A DNA stretch of 30,840 bases from CAYVMX01 sp964452725 (GCA_964452725.1 CAYVMX010000012.1:1-30840); one strand, 5' to 3'; positions 13,743 to 21,866 are shown, counted from the first letter of the stretch. Notes: generated by a model from the letters alone, not told the origin. A program made the numbers and translations.

Positions 13743-14693
13743 TTAACCTGCAATATTGATCGCTGCTGACTCTTTACCCTCCAGACATTTCGTCTCTAGC
13801 TGAACAGTGGAGAAGTAAATCCGGAATTTTTCTTTGAGTAGGGTTTGGATCTGTGCTTGTAGCTCATCGGTTCCGGCGAGATCGGCGACCAAAACGTGCG
13901 CGGAGACGATATTCTTACCCGAGGTGAGTGCCCATGCATGGAGGTGGTGGATATTTTTTACACCAGAGAGTGCTTCAATCTCTGCTTTTATAGCATTTAA
14001 GTCGAGATCACTCGGCACACTGTCGAGCAGGATATGTAGCGCCTCGCGGATGATACTCCAGCTCGCCCAGAGCAGCACCACACCAAAAATCATACCGAGG
14101 AGTGGATCAATCGCCAAAAAGCCAGTAAAGCGAATCACGACTGCGGCGACAATGATAAGTATGCTGCCGACGAAAGTCTGGATCACGTGCCAAAAAGCTC
14201 CTTTCATATTGAGGTTATCTTTTTGCTTAGAGTACAGCATCTTTAGTGAGATAAACTCTGTGAAGAGTCCGCCTGCCGCAGCCCAGAGCATCGGTCCAGT
14301 CTCTAGCTCGACAGGGTCTTGGAGACGTAGATAACCCATCCAGAGTACGAAAATACCCATGATAAAGAGGAAAATTCCATTGAAAAGTGCGCCGATAATC
14401 TCGGCTCGAATCATACCAAAAGTTTGAAAACGAGTTGCGGGACGGTTCGCGAGATGCCCTGCTACTAGTGCGATCAACACACCGCCGACTGCCGAGAAGG
14501 TGTGAAACGCATCGGAAGTAACAGATACCGAGCCTGTCCAAAACCCGATCGCCAGCTCGATGAAAAAGTAAATGCCTGTCAGCCACCCTGTGACTTTGAG
14601 CGCAGTGGCATTTTCGGCTGTTACTTTTGGTGCGGCATGACCGCTATGACCAGCACTACTAAACTGCTCGGTGGGGTGGCTTGAGTGATTCAT
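13743..14693 (-). CDS. Cation diffusion facilitator with altered metal site
   Basis: This 316-residue protein has the six membrane helices and C-terminal cytoplasmic domain of the CDF family (CzcD/ZitB branch; S-L-T-S-G-K-type ending A-W-A-L-T-S-G-K). CDF proteins export Zn(II) and related ions. The N-terminus is His-rich (residues 3-19). In helix 2 the usual D-A-x-H-x-x-x-D reads D61-A-F-H64-T-F-S-A68, and in helix 5 the usual H-x-x-x-D reads H169-V-I-Q-T173. Both metal-site aspartates of the family are therefore missing while both histidines stay. In a copper island this suggests a changed metal, but that is inference. The gene's ATG overlaps the stop of the double-thioredoxin gene (TAATG), so the two are translated together. 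Confidence 0.88.
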   Translation of the reverse strand: MNHSSHPTEQFSSAGHSGHAAPKVTAENATALKVTGWLTGIYFFIELAIGFWTGSVSVTSDAFHTFSAVGGVLIALVAGHLANRPATRFQTFGMIRAEIIGALFNGIFLFIMGIFVLWMGYLRLQDPVELETGPMLWAAAGGLFTEFISLKMLYSKQKDNLNMKGAFWHVIQTFVGSILIIVAAVVIRFTGFLAIDPLLGMIFGVVLLWASWSIIREALHILLDSVPSDLDLNAIKAEIEALSGVKNIHHLHAWALTSGKNIVSAHVLVADLAGTDELQAQIQTLLKEKFRIYFSTVQLETKCLEGKESAAINIAG

Positions 14694-15625
14694 TATTGTG
14701 GCTGCGATGGCTGCTGTGGCGGTGGCTGGACTACCTGATTAGTTGTCAGGTCGCGATAGGCTGCTGGCAAGATATCTGGATTACGGAAGACGAAGCTACC
14801 ATCGGGTTCGACTGTGCCGACTTGCTGCCAGATTGAGTCTATTTGTGCGTAGGCAGAGGTTTCTGCTGAGAGGATGATAGTTGGAACTTTGGTGATATCG
14901 TACTTTTGAATCAGTTGGCGTCCTGCTGCTGTCTGTCGATCAATGATTTTTTCATCTGCTATTGCGAGCCCAAAATTTGTGAGGATTGGCTTTTGGATAG
15001 CCATGACGTCGTAGCAGTTGCTACAGCTCTCGTCGGTGAGGTAGGTGACAGTGACGAGTCCGGCTGTGTCTCCTGTCGCCAAGTCTAGATACGGTGGAGC
15101 GGTCTGTTCCCAGACTAGCTCTAGCTCCGAAGTCTCTCGGCTGCCGTTTTGGATCACTTCCTTGACTTGCTGCTTGAGCGGCTTTTTACTTTGAAGGATC
15201 AGAGCTGGTAGTTTTTGGATTGTAAGCTTGCTGATGAGCGCCTGTGCTTCAGATGTATCGTCGTAGAGAGTCTGATCAGAGATCAGCTCTACATCCTGCT
15301 TTGCAATGGCGGCTCGGAGCGGCTCAAGACTCTGACAGTCTGGACAATCTTTTGGCAGGATTAGAGTCAGGCTGACCTCTTGTGGCTTGGTTAGCTCAAT
15401 CGCTTCTGTCAGCTTATTGTTCACCGTTGCGGTGAAAAACCCCATCACAATTAGATTAATCAACAGAAGTATCGCTAGTGCTCCAATCAAAATTTGTGAC
15501 CAGTTGTACTTTGGGCTGGTGCTAGATTTAGTAGTAGATTTTGTTTGCGTGCAGCGACTAGTGTGGATTTTTAGACCACGTTCGCTGGCAAATTTACGGG
15601 CACATTTGGGGCATTTAGCTGGCAT
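14693..15625 (-). CDS. Zinc-finger, membrane-anchored double-thioredoxin protein
   Basis: The 310-residue protein starts with a small zinc-finger-like module (C5-x2-C8 ... H21-x3-C25), followed by a Ser/Thr linker, one membrane helix (about 44-66) and two thioredoxin-like domains outside. The first domain has C94-P-D-C97 and the second C201-S-N-C204, each with a later cis-proline-like K-L-P/K-V-P. The tail is Pro/Gln-rich. It is probably an extracytoplasmic disulfide or copper-thiol exchanger, anchored with the finger inside. A zinc finger joined to thioredoxin domains is unusual. It lies between the small MVGGC protein and the CDF gene. Its start codon follows a pyrimidine-rich stretch and has no Shine-Dalgarno site. 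Confidence 0.75.
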   Translation of the reverse strand: MPAKCPKCARKFASERGLKIHTSRCTQTKSTTKSSTSPKYNWSQILIGALAILLLINLIVMGFFTATVNNKLTEAIELTKPQEVSLTLILPKDCPDCQSLEPLRAAIAKQDVELISDQTLYDDTSEAQALISKLTIQKLPALILQSKKPLKQQVKEVIQNGSRETSELELVWEQTAPPYLDLATGDTAGLVTVTYLTDESCSNCYDVMAIQKPILTNFGLAIADEKIIDRQTAAGRQLIQKYDITKVPTIILSAETSAYAQIDSIWQQVGTVEPDGSFVFRNPDILPAAYRDLTTNQVVQPPPQQPSQPQ

Positions 15626-15672
15626 GAGGGAGAGTTAGTTAAAAAAGTATAATTTGTAATTCGCAATTAAAT

Positions 15673-15855
15673 TTAGCAGCCGCCGACCATATCGGGTGCC
15701 GATCCGTCGCTGCCGAAGCTGACGCTAGTCGAACCACCGATACCGATCTGGGCTGAGGATAGCTGATTGCCGAGTGCTGCTAGTGCGTAAGTCTGATAGC
15801 TCAGCGCCATGACCGTGACGATGAGGAGTGCGGTGAGTGTGCGAGGAGAGAACAT
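15673..15855 (-). CDS. Small secreted protein with MVGGC tail
   Basis: I chose the ATG at 15855 (60 residues) because it gives a clean signal peptide (hydrophobic run about 8-24, Y-A-L-A before the likely cut); a longer start would overlap the upstream gene. The mature part of some 35 residues is Gly/Ser-rich and ends S-D-G-S-A-P-D-M-V-G-G-C. Almost the same ending occurs in the protein encoded just upstream (17047-15881). The single cysteine is the last residue. Function unknown; a copper-binding or redox peptide is possible from the context only. Confidence 0.55.
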   Translation of the reverse strand: MFSPRTLTALLIVTVMALSYQTYALAALGNQLSSAQIGIGGSTSVSFGSDGSAPDMVGGC

Positions 15856-15880
15856 AATGAAGAGATTAATTGATAATGAG

Positions 15881-17047
15881 TTAACAGCCGCCGACCATGC
15901 CTGGAGAGTCACTTGGTTGGAATCCTGACCCTTGAGCTTTGGACTGGAGATCGCCTAGCTCGGTTGCACTGAGGTTTTGTGTGAGATAACTGATATCAGG
16001 CGTAAAGTCAGTGGTGTCTCCCGCAAGCTGCTCGGCTAAACGTTGTTGCATTTGCTTGGGGAAGTAGAGTCCTTTTTGTCGAACTAGCTCATAGGAGATG
16101 TCGGCGTTACTCATTTCAGGGTAGTTTTGGATTAGATATGCCGCTGTACCACGCATAGCGATAGAGTGGGCACAGCCACACGTCGGTGAGCCGTCTTTGC
16201 GTACGAGCGTCTTCACCCCACAGCAAAACTCACAAGTAATCGTCGGTTCGGTACCGATAGCGACATAGCGCTGCATTTCTGTCTCGGTTAGCTCTAGCGG
16301 GGTACTGCCTTGCTGTGGTGCCATGACTCCCATCTTGCGGATAGAGGTATTGATTGCATTGAGATTGGAAAAATCCAGCCCCAACTCTGGTCCGTAGAAG
16401 GGTAAACTCTGTGGAATCACTAGCGCGGAGATATCTTGAGCGAAGTCTCCTGAAAGCTCCACCGGTGCGCCTGGCTCGATACCGAGCATTTGGCGACCTA
16501 GCTGGAGTGCCATGGCTTGATTATTGAGTAGTAGTAGTACGATCAAACCAACAGCAATCTTTTGAGTTAGCGCGTTGCCGTCTACTTTTGGTAGATTCGC
16601 CGGTAGTGTGAAGCGGCGATAGAGCAGGAAAATACCGAGCAAAAGGATAGCGAGTGCGACTAGTCGGAGCCACCAAAAGTACGGTGCGAAAGTCATAACC
16701 GAAGCCGAGAGCCCGAAGTATGAAAGAAAAAAGACCGGACAGATGGGACAAAGCAGCGTGAAGAAACCTACAATACCCGAGCTCGAGCCAGCGATTGCAC
16801 AGGTCGTGGCGTTGAACTTCCGAGCTAGTACGAAGAGAGCAACACCAAACCCAAAAACTAGTGCGAAGATCGCCGTGAAGATCAAATCAAAAGTCGTAAC
16901 TTCGCCCATGTAATTAATCTGATAATCCACGATAGGCACTGTCCAGAGTCCGAGAAACAAAGTCTCTAGCGCAAGGATACCAAGCGTGCTGACTGTGAGG
17001 TAGAGCCAGAATTGCGGAAGTGCGAGGAGGGATTTTAGTTTGGTCAT
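15881..17047 (-). CDS. Multi-helix membrane protein with CEFCCG/CGCAH motif and MVGGC tail
   Basis: I chose the ATG at 17047 (388 residues), which starts 8 bp after the previous stop; the longer TTG start would overlap that gene. The N-terminal 190 residues hold about five membrane helices with C-A-I-A-G-S-S-S-G and C-P-I-C-P inside the membrane part. The C-terminal soluble part has C272-E-F-C275-C276-G and P-T-C290-G-C292-A-H294-S, then I-x-M-R-G-T-A-A-Y-L and F-P-K-Q-M. Five cysteines and one histidine in 23 residues strongly suggest a metal site. The protein ends S-D-S-P-G-M-V-G-G-C. No named family was recognised. Being encoded next to NirK and CcdA-like proteins suggests copper delivery or electron transfer. 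Confidence 0.7.
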   Translation of the reverse strand: MTKLKSLLALPQFWLYLTVSTLGILALETLFLGLWTVPIVDYQINYMGEVTTFDLIFTAIFALVFGFGVALFVLARKFNATTCAIAGSSSGIVGFFTLLCPICPVFFLSYFGLSASVMTFAPYFWWLRLVALAILLLGIFLLYRRFTLPANLPKVDGNALTQKIAVGLIVLLLLNNQAMALQLGRQMLGIEPGAPVELSGDFAQDISALVIPQSLPFYGPELGLDFSNLNAINTSIRKMGVMAPQQGSTPLELTETEMQRYVAIGTEPTITCEFCCGVKTLVRKDGSPTCGCAHSIAMRGTAAYLIQNYPEMSNADISYELVRQKGLYFPKQMQQRLAEQLAGDTTDFTPDISYLTQNLSATELGDLQSKAQGSGFQPSDSPGMVGGC

Positions 17048-17055
17048 GTAGAAGA

Positions 17056-17502
17056 TTAAGCTATACAGCAAGCCATATTGCGATGCTGATTAAGTTTGGC
17101 ATACATGTAGATCACACCGATAGTGTTCATCGCTACACCGAGTCCGAGGAACCAGTCCTGATAGTCTGTGACGACGGCTGCTGCACCCGCCAGACCGAGC
17201 AGCGGAAAAATCTCGGCCAAGTGGTGAGCACAGCAGGCTGCCATCGCTGCGCCACTCGTGCCGACAGAAGCTCCTGCCATCTTGAGGCTGTTTTCGTGTG
17301 TCACTATCCGGAGCTGCTGAAAGAGTAGCATCTGCCAGCCGAAGCCGAGGAAGAGTGGAGCGAGGAAGTACCACTTCTCTCCGAAGAAAAAGAAGGGGTG
17401 TAGATAGTCGCCAGTCGTCGCTGCTAGTAAACCGTAATAAAACACCGCCATACCAAGTAGTCCTAGTGCACCGAAGATGTAAGGATTGATTAGTTTTTTC
17501 AT
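17056..17502 (-). CDS. Four-helix membrane protein with CCAHH motif
   Basis: A 148-residue membrane protein with about four helices. Helix 3 carries G-A-S-V-G-T-S-G-A-A-M-A-A-C90-C91-A-H93-H94, and the C-terminus ends in M-A-C-C-I-A, so two Cys pairs and two histidines may bind metal within or near the membrane. The G-x-S-x-G ahead of the cysteines and the W-F-L-x-L-G-V afterwards resemble the membrane half of the neighbouring CEFCCG protein, so the two may be distant relatives. Stops and starts around it overlap or nearly touch, so it is part of the nirK operon. Function unknown. Confidence 0.7.
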   Translation of the reverse strand: MKKLINPYIFGALGLLGMAVFYYGLLAATTGDYLHPFFFFGEKWYFLAPLFLGFGWQMLLFQQLRIVTHENSLKMAGASVGTSGAAMAACCAHHLAEIFPLLGLAGAAAVVTDYQDWFLGLGVAMNTIGVIYMYAKLNQHRNMACCIA

Positions 17503-18020
17503 TCTGTAGTGGCTTCAAATCTGAGTACAGCTGTGCCAACTGGCAAGTCGGTGAGTGTGAGTGCCTGTGGGGTCTCGGTACTGGCGAAGGTAAGTATACC
17601 GCTGACATGGTGTCCGCCCATAGCGACGGTGGTCTGCTGCCAACTCTCGGCTGCTACGCCGTCGAGCGTGGCGAGCGCTGTGTAGTCCAGTGTTGTCAGA
17701 TCGTCGCGGTGATTATTGAGTGTGAGGAGGATCGTCGTTGATCTAGCACTGAGGCTGATACCGGCTAGTGCACCGTTTAGTTGGTTGTCCTGCTTGGTGA
17801 GGTTGTCGGCAGTTAGTACGACCGCATCAAATTCGATGTAATCGACTTTTGTAGAGGCGGTTGATTCAGCTCCTACTGCTGCGGTAGAAGTCTCGGCTAC
17901 TGGCGGCAGAGTCACTGGTTGTTCCAGACTGGTAGCTGGTGGGGGATTGTCAGTACAGCCAGCGAGCACGACTACACTGAGTAAGACAACAAACGTGATA
18001 GAAAATTTTTTGAGCTGCAT
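17499..18020 (-). CDS. Lipoprotein with GGHH motif
   Basis: A 173-residue lipoprotein with lipobox L-A-G-C near residue 22, a Pro/Thr-rich linker and a beta-rich domain (about 60-173). The domain has a W followed by M-G-G-H-H-V-S-G, a signature I have seen in unnamed secreted proteins; the His pair could bind copper. It lies between the NirK fusion (3 bp gap) and the CCAHH membrane protein (4 bp overlap), so it is tightly tied to nitrite reductase. It may be a copper chaperone or an assembly factor; this is inference from position. Confidence 0.65.
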   Translation of the reverse strand: MQLKKFSITFVVLLSVVVLAGCTDNPPPATSLEQPVTLPPVAETSTAAVGAESTASTKVDYIEFDAVVLTADNLTKQDNQLNGALAGISLSARSTTILLTLNNHRDDLTTLDYTALATLDGVAAESWQQTTVAMGGHHVSGILTFASTETPQALTLTDLPVGTAVLRFEATTE

Positions 18021-18023
18021 AAC

Positions 18024-19505
18024 TTATTTCAATTCATCGTTAAAGATTTCCAGATTTTTTGCGCCTGTGACTTCCAGTAGAGCTAGTGCCCCCTTCGTGA
18101 GTCGACTCAGAGCATGGTCGACGATTTTGTAAGTGCCGGGGACATCTACGGTGAACTCTACGATCGTCGCTCCGCCAGCTGGCACGACTGTCGTTTGAAT
18201 GTTGTTTTGGACTGGTGTGCCGCCCTCAGGATAGACCGTGTCGAAGATCTCACCGATTACATGGAAGCTTGAGACCTTGCCTACGCCGCCATTGCCGACG
18301 AAGAGTCGGACTTTTTCACCGACTTTTGCTGTGAGTGCGCGTTTACCTGTGAGTGCGCCGACTCTACCGTTGAAGACGATGTACTCTGGGTCTTCGGCGT
18401 ACATTTTTTCACCTGAGAGTTGGGTCGTGCCTTTTGCTCCACGTTTAAGTATTGAATAAATCTCGCCTTGGACTAGTGCGTACTCACGATCGACTGTGGG
18501 TAGACCTTCCTTGGGTTCGACTAAGATCAAGCCGTACATGCCGTTGGCGACGTGCTCGGGAATGACCGATGAAGCGCAGTGGTAGATGTAGATACCCGGA
18601 TTGAGTGCCTGGAAGCGAAAGGTTTTCTCCTGTCCAGGGTAGATCTGAGTCGCACCTGCTCCACCACCTGGACCATTGACGGCATGGAGGTCGATCGAGT
18701 GTTTGTTGCGATTGCCAGAGTCATTCGCCAATGTAAACTCGACCATCTCACCCTCACGCACTCTGAGGAAGGTACCGGGGACTGTGCCGTTGTACGTCCA
18801 GTAGTTGTATTTCACACCGTCTGCTAGTGGAGCTGTCACTTCCTTCGCAGTGAGTCGGAATCGACGAATACCATCTGCGGGCAGGGGTGCCAGTGCGGGT
18901 GCTTGCCCGTCATTGGCGATCTCAGCGACTTCCGCGCCAGTCGGGGCTGTGGGGGTAGCTTTTTTTGCTGAGCTTGCTTCTTTTTTTGGTTCAGAGTCTT
19001 TGACGATTGGGTGCTCATCGCCGTCTAGGTGATCGTCGTGCTGACTCAGCTCAAAGGCCTCTTCGCCCCAGTCTAGGTCGATCTCTTGCCAGATTGTCAC
19101 TTCGGGGATTGGGTCAAGTGACGGGTTGGTTAGGATTGCGACCGTCTTGTTGAAGCGACCAAGTGGTTCGGCGTGGAGATTGGGATTGAAATCGACTGTC
19201 AAAATGCCAGCCTCACCTGGTGCGTAGCTATCCTTGTCCAGAGATCCGGTAGTACAGAGGCAGTTACCCGGTGTACCAGTGATCTCGATCGACTCGCTGC
19301 CACGGTAGACGAATGGAAACTCGTAGGAGACTGAGCCACCTGATTGTTTGATCAGACCGAAGTCATGCTCGGTCTCTGTGAATTCGAAAGCCATCGTGGC
19401 CGCTGGAGTCGTGTCGGACGGGCTCGTAGTCGGTGCAGCAGTATCGCTACAGCCCACGAGTAGCAGTAGTACGAGTGCGCTGAATGATAGGAGTAGTTTT
19501 CGCAT
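18024..19505 (-). CDS. nirK: DUF1573-copper nitrite reductase (NirK) fusion lipoprotein
   Basis: NirK reduces nitrite to nitric oxide outside the cytoplasm. This 493-residue protein starts with a lipobox (L-V-G-C), has a DUF1573-like domain (about 40-140, with N-C-L-C-T), an acidic/Lys linker, and two cupredoxin domains (about 205-490). All copper ligands of AcNiR are matched: type 1 at H269, C310, H318 and M323; type 2 at H274, H309 and H464; catalytic Asp at D272 and His at H415 (S-S-F-H-V-I-G-E-I-F-D). H-A-V-N-G-P-G-G-G and N-G-M-Y-G-L-I-L-V-E-P are also typical of NirK. The fused DUF1573 domain is unusual. No electron donor such as a cytochrome or azurin is encoded in the window. The DUF1573 lipoprotein gene next to it may be a paralogue of the fused part. 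Confidence 0.93.
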   Translation of the reverse strand: MRKLLLSFSALVLLLLVGCSDTAAPTTSPSDTTPAATMAFEFTETEHDFGLIKQSGGSVSYEFPFVYRGSESIEITGTPGNCLCTTGSLDKDSYAPGEAGILTVDFNPNLHAEPLGRFNKTVAILTNPSLDPIPEVTIWQEIDLDWGEEAFELSQHDDHLDGDEHPIVKDSEPKKEASSAKKATPTAPTGAEVAEIANDGQAPALAPLPADGIRRFRLTAKEVTAPLADGVKYNYWTYNGTVPGTFLRVREGEMVEFTLANDSGNRNKHSIDLHAVNGPGGGAGATQIYPGQEKTFRFQALNPGIYIYHCASSVIPEHVANGMYGLILVEPKEGLPTVDREYALVQGEIYSILKRGAKGTTQLSGEKMYAEDPEYIVFNGRVGALTGKRALTAKVGEKVRLFVGNGGVGKVSSFHVIGEIFDTVYPEGGTPVQNNIQTTVVPAGGATIVEFTVDVPGTYKIVDHALSRLTKGALALLEVTGAKNLEIFNDELK

Positions 19506-19527
19506 AGCTTTAAAATGTTTAATTAGA

Positions 19528-20037
19528 CTATTTCACTACATTCCCTTGAAACGAAAACTTTATTTCTGGTGTCCGAGTAGAGTTGGTTTGAATGATAATA
19601 TCGCGCTTGATCGGACCGGTCGCGTCTGGTCCGTGAGCAAGTGGGTCATAAATCGCGAGGAGCGTCGCCTCTTCGCCTGGCTTGACGACTTGGTTGATCT
19701 GGGCGAGAGCACCGTGAAAAGTCAGGGGTGGTGAGACGGTGCCATCGGCGTTTTTCACAACTGCCTCCGTACACATACAGCTAGTGCGACCTGTGAGTAG
19801 TGTGACGGGCTCTTTGCCACCGTTGTAAAAAGTAAAGGGAATGTCGATCTTACCTTTGCTCATGGGGATTTCTCCTTGTTTGAGATTGTTGAGCTTGATG
19901 TCGATGAAGCCTACGCTTTGGCTGCTCGCTGGTTCGTTTGTTGGAGTTGGATTGGTCGTGGAGTTATCACTACAGCCTGTAAACAGCAGGAAAAGTGGGA
20001 GAATGAAGATAAGCAGGAGTTTTTTTGAGTGCAGCAT
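19528..20037 (-). CDS. DUF1573-domain lipoprotein
   Basis: A 169-residue lipoprotein (lipobox F-T-G-C near residue 22) with a DUF1573 immunoglobulin-like domain: F-T-F-Y-N-G-G-K-E-P-V-T-L-L-T-G-R-T-S-C-M-C-T-E-A, then V-V-K-P-G-E-E-A-T-L. The C-x-C-T motif is family-typical and could bind copper or take part in thiol chemistry. It is the first gene of the nirK half of the island; a candidate promoter and a hairpin lie just upstream. The same domain occurs fused to NirK in the next gene, 22 bp away, which points to a shared role in nitrite reductase assembly or docking. Confidence 0.85.
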   Translation of the reverse strand: MLHSKKLLLIFILPLFLLFTGCSDNSTTNPTPTNEPASSQSVGFIDIKLNNLKQGEIPMSKGKIDIPFTFYNGGKEPVTLLTGRTSCMCTEAVVKNADGTVSPPLTFHGALAQINQVVKPGEEATLLAIYDPLAHGPDATGPIKRDIIIQTNSTRTPEIKFSFQGNVVK

Positions 20038-20062
20038 GACGAGGAGGGAATTAAAGAATTGT

Positions 20063-20089
20063 TTTATATGTTGTATTGGAAATTTTCAA
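20063..20089 (-). promoter_or_regulatory. Candidate promoter for the DUF1573-nirK half
   Basis: On the minus strand TTGAAA (20084-20089) and TATAAA (20063-20068) are 15 bp apart, short but usable. They lie just after a hairpin (ATTTCTC 20094-20100, GAGAAAT 20111-20117). This is the largest gap (97 bp) inside the island, so it may split the operon into a csoR-thioredoxin part and a nirK part. Confidence 0.35.
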
Positions 20090-20134
20090 GAGTATTTCTC
20101 TGAATTTTCGGAGAAATCAGCTATCAGCTGTAGG

Positions 20135-20389
20135 CTAAAGAGACTTTAACTTTTCGATTAGCTTGTCTTTGTCGACGCCTCCAGTGGAAAAAAGCTCATC
20201 GTCTATAACAATCCCTGGAGATGCCATAATGCCGTACTGACCAACTAGTTTTTGACCTTCTTCCGAGGTGATATCGAGTTCAGCGACTTTTACCTTGTCC
20301 TTGAAGTCGGGTAGGACTTTGTCAAAGATAGCTTTGGCAGCTTCGCAGCTGTGGCAGTCTTTCATAGTGAGGAACTGGATCTGGTGCAT
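20135..20389 (-). CDS. Small thioredoxin/glutaredoxin-like protein
   Basis: An 84-residue thioredoxin-fold protein with C-H-S-C at residues 12-15 and the cis-proline segment A-S-P-G-I-V-I-D. The size matches the thioredoxin_3/glutaredoxin-like group. It has no signal peptide, so it is cytoplasmic and could pass electrons to the CcdA-like membrane protein encoded just upstream, which would carry them outside. A pyrimidine-rich stretch precedes the ATG instead of a Shine-Dalgarno site. Confidence 0.85.
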   Translation of the reverse strand: MHQIQFLTMKDCHSCEAAKAIFDKVLPDFKDKVKVAELDITSEEGQKLVGQYGIMASPGIVIDDELFSTGGVDKDKLIEKLKSL

Positions 20390-20414
20390 GGTAGAGAGAG
20401 TTAAGAATTAAAAT

Positions 20415-21461
20415 TTATTTAGTGGCTTTGAGCGAGTCCTGTTTGAGTTTGTACCAGATCAGTGGTCCGATCGTCAGTAGCAGTAGTGTGATCCACGACC
20501 ACGGTGCGGGGATATAGTCGCTGCCGCCATCGTGTTCTGGTTCTGGAGCTTTGTTCGTAGTCTCAGCGGATGTTTCATCACCGTCACCCTTTTCTGCGAT
20601 ATTATCTCCAACTATTATCTCTACGACTTGATTCCAGCCCTTGTGGACGACAGTCCCCTCATACCACTGGTGCGAAGTACCAGTAATGAAGATGAAAGCG
20701 CCGAGTATTACTAGTGCTATGCCAGTGACTTTTTTGACGCCTGCGGCTTTGGTAGCGAGATTGCTGACTGTATTGACTCCGAGGATACCGAGGATAGCGA
20801 GGAAAATCAGCGGTGTGGCTCGTCCGACACCATGAATGAAGCCGAGCCACCAGCCATTCGCCACGTCTGCTACGACGGCGATATCGCCCAGCAGGACGTA
20901 AAACAGCGGGTTGGGACAGCCGACACCAGCGTTGCCGAGGAAAAGTCCGAGGAAAAACGCTTTGAGGTAGTCGCCTCGTTTTTGGATAAAGTCGGGATAA
21001 GCACCGCTGAAGGCTGGCAGCTTGAACCGAATCAGACCTAGCTCAGAAAGCCCGAAGACAAAGGCAGAAATTCCGCCGATGATAAAGAGTACCTTGCTCA
21101 CTGAGCCAGCACTGGCGATCGCGGTGTCTAGCCCCAGAGTCTGACCTGCTAGTGCGACGAAGAGTCCGTAGAGTGAAAGTGTGATCGAGAGACCGAGCCC
21201 AAAGAAAAGTGCCATGAGGAAGCCTTTCTGGGGAGATTTGCCCATGGCGAGCGGCACAATGACAAAAGCCAGTGGCAGAGTACAAGGTAGAACGATCATG
21301 GAAAGTCCGACGACATAAGCAAAAGTGAGATTGACTGTCTGCCCCGGCGTACTAAACAAGTAAAAAGCTCCTACGAGCAAGACAGAAAACAATGCGAAAG
21401 CAGTGAGCATCAGCCATTTTTTTGCCTTATCGGTAGTTTGGTCTTGGCTGGTCGCTACCAT
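20415..21461 (-). CDS. CcdA/DsbD-like membrane thiol transporter
   Basis: The 348-residue protein has a CcdA/DsbD-type membrane core with about seven helices. L-P-C-T-L-P-L (helix 1-2 region) and G-C-P-N-P-L-F provide the pair of membrane cysteines that carry reducing power outwards. After the core come an N-I-A-E-K-acidic linker and one extra helix (about 318-340) ending in basic residues. It likely takes electrons from the thioredoxin-like protein encoded downstream and keeps extracytoplasmic thiols (the double-thioredoxin, DUF1573 and NirK copper ligands) reduced. The gene lies 15 bp after the DUF302 stop, in the csoR-led operon. Confidence 0.85.
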   Translation of the reverse strand: MVATSQDQTTDKAKKWLMLTAFALFSVLLVGAFYLFSTPGQTVNLTFAYVVGLSMIVLPCTLPLAFVIVPLAMGKSPQKGFLMALFFGLGLSITLSLYGLFVALAGQTLGLDTAIASAGSVSKVLFIIGGISAFVFGLSELGLIRFKLPAFSGAYPDFIQKRGDYLKAFFLGLFLGNAGVGCPNPLFYVLLGDIAVVADVANGWWLGFIHGVGRATPLIFLAILGILGVNTVSNLATKAAGVKKVTGIALVILGAFIFITGTSHQWYEGTVVHKGWNQVVEIIVGDNIAEKGDGDETSAETTNKAPEPEHDGGSDYIPAPWSWITLLLLTIGPLIWYKLKQDSLKATK

Positions 21462-21476
21462 GGTGATTGAGTTGGT

Positions 21477-21866
21477 TTAAGAGTTTAAATTAGCAACGAT
21501 CGCTTGAATCTCGGCGTCGATAGTCTCGGGGAGTTCGCCCAGATCAGTGTCGGGGAAAAACTGTCGAATCAGCTTTGGACTCATGGCGGCGACGGTTACT
21601 TGGCCGTCTAGCTCGTAGACGACTGCTCGACAAGGTAGGAAAAGACCGATCAGAGGGTCGGCGTCGAGGACTTGCTTGGCAGCGGGCGCTCGGCAAAACT
21701 CCACGATTTTGTATGGTCCGTGCTCGATATCTTTACCTGCGAGCGTTGCTTGGACATCGTGGACGTGGAGGACTTTGAACTTGCTTGCCTCGATCCGCTC
21801 GGTGAGGAGCGCGACCGTCTCGGCGAAGCCTTGGGAGCTTTCGGTGGTATGGGCGATATCAGTCAT
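21477..21866 (-). CDS. DUF302 family protein
   Basis: A 129-residue protein with the DUF302 pattern: an N-terminal strand-helix, F-K-V-L-H-V-H-D-V-Q-A-T-L, Y-K-I-V-E-F-C-R-A-P-A-A-K-Q-V-L and I-G-L-F-L-P-C-R-A-V-V-Y-E-L-D-G. The family fold is known but the biochemical role is not; family members are often encoded near metal or redox genes. The two conserved cysteines could bind metal or heme. No signal peptide is seen. It is the third gene of the csoR operon. Confidence 0.85.
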   Translation of the reverse strand: MTDIAHTTESSQGFAETVALLTERIEASKFKVLHVHDVQATLAGKDIEHGPYKIVEFCRAPAAKQVLDADPLIGLFLPCRAVVYELDGQVTVAAMSPKLIRQFFPDTDLGELPETIDAEIQAIVANLNS

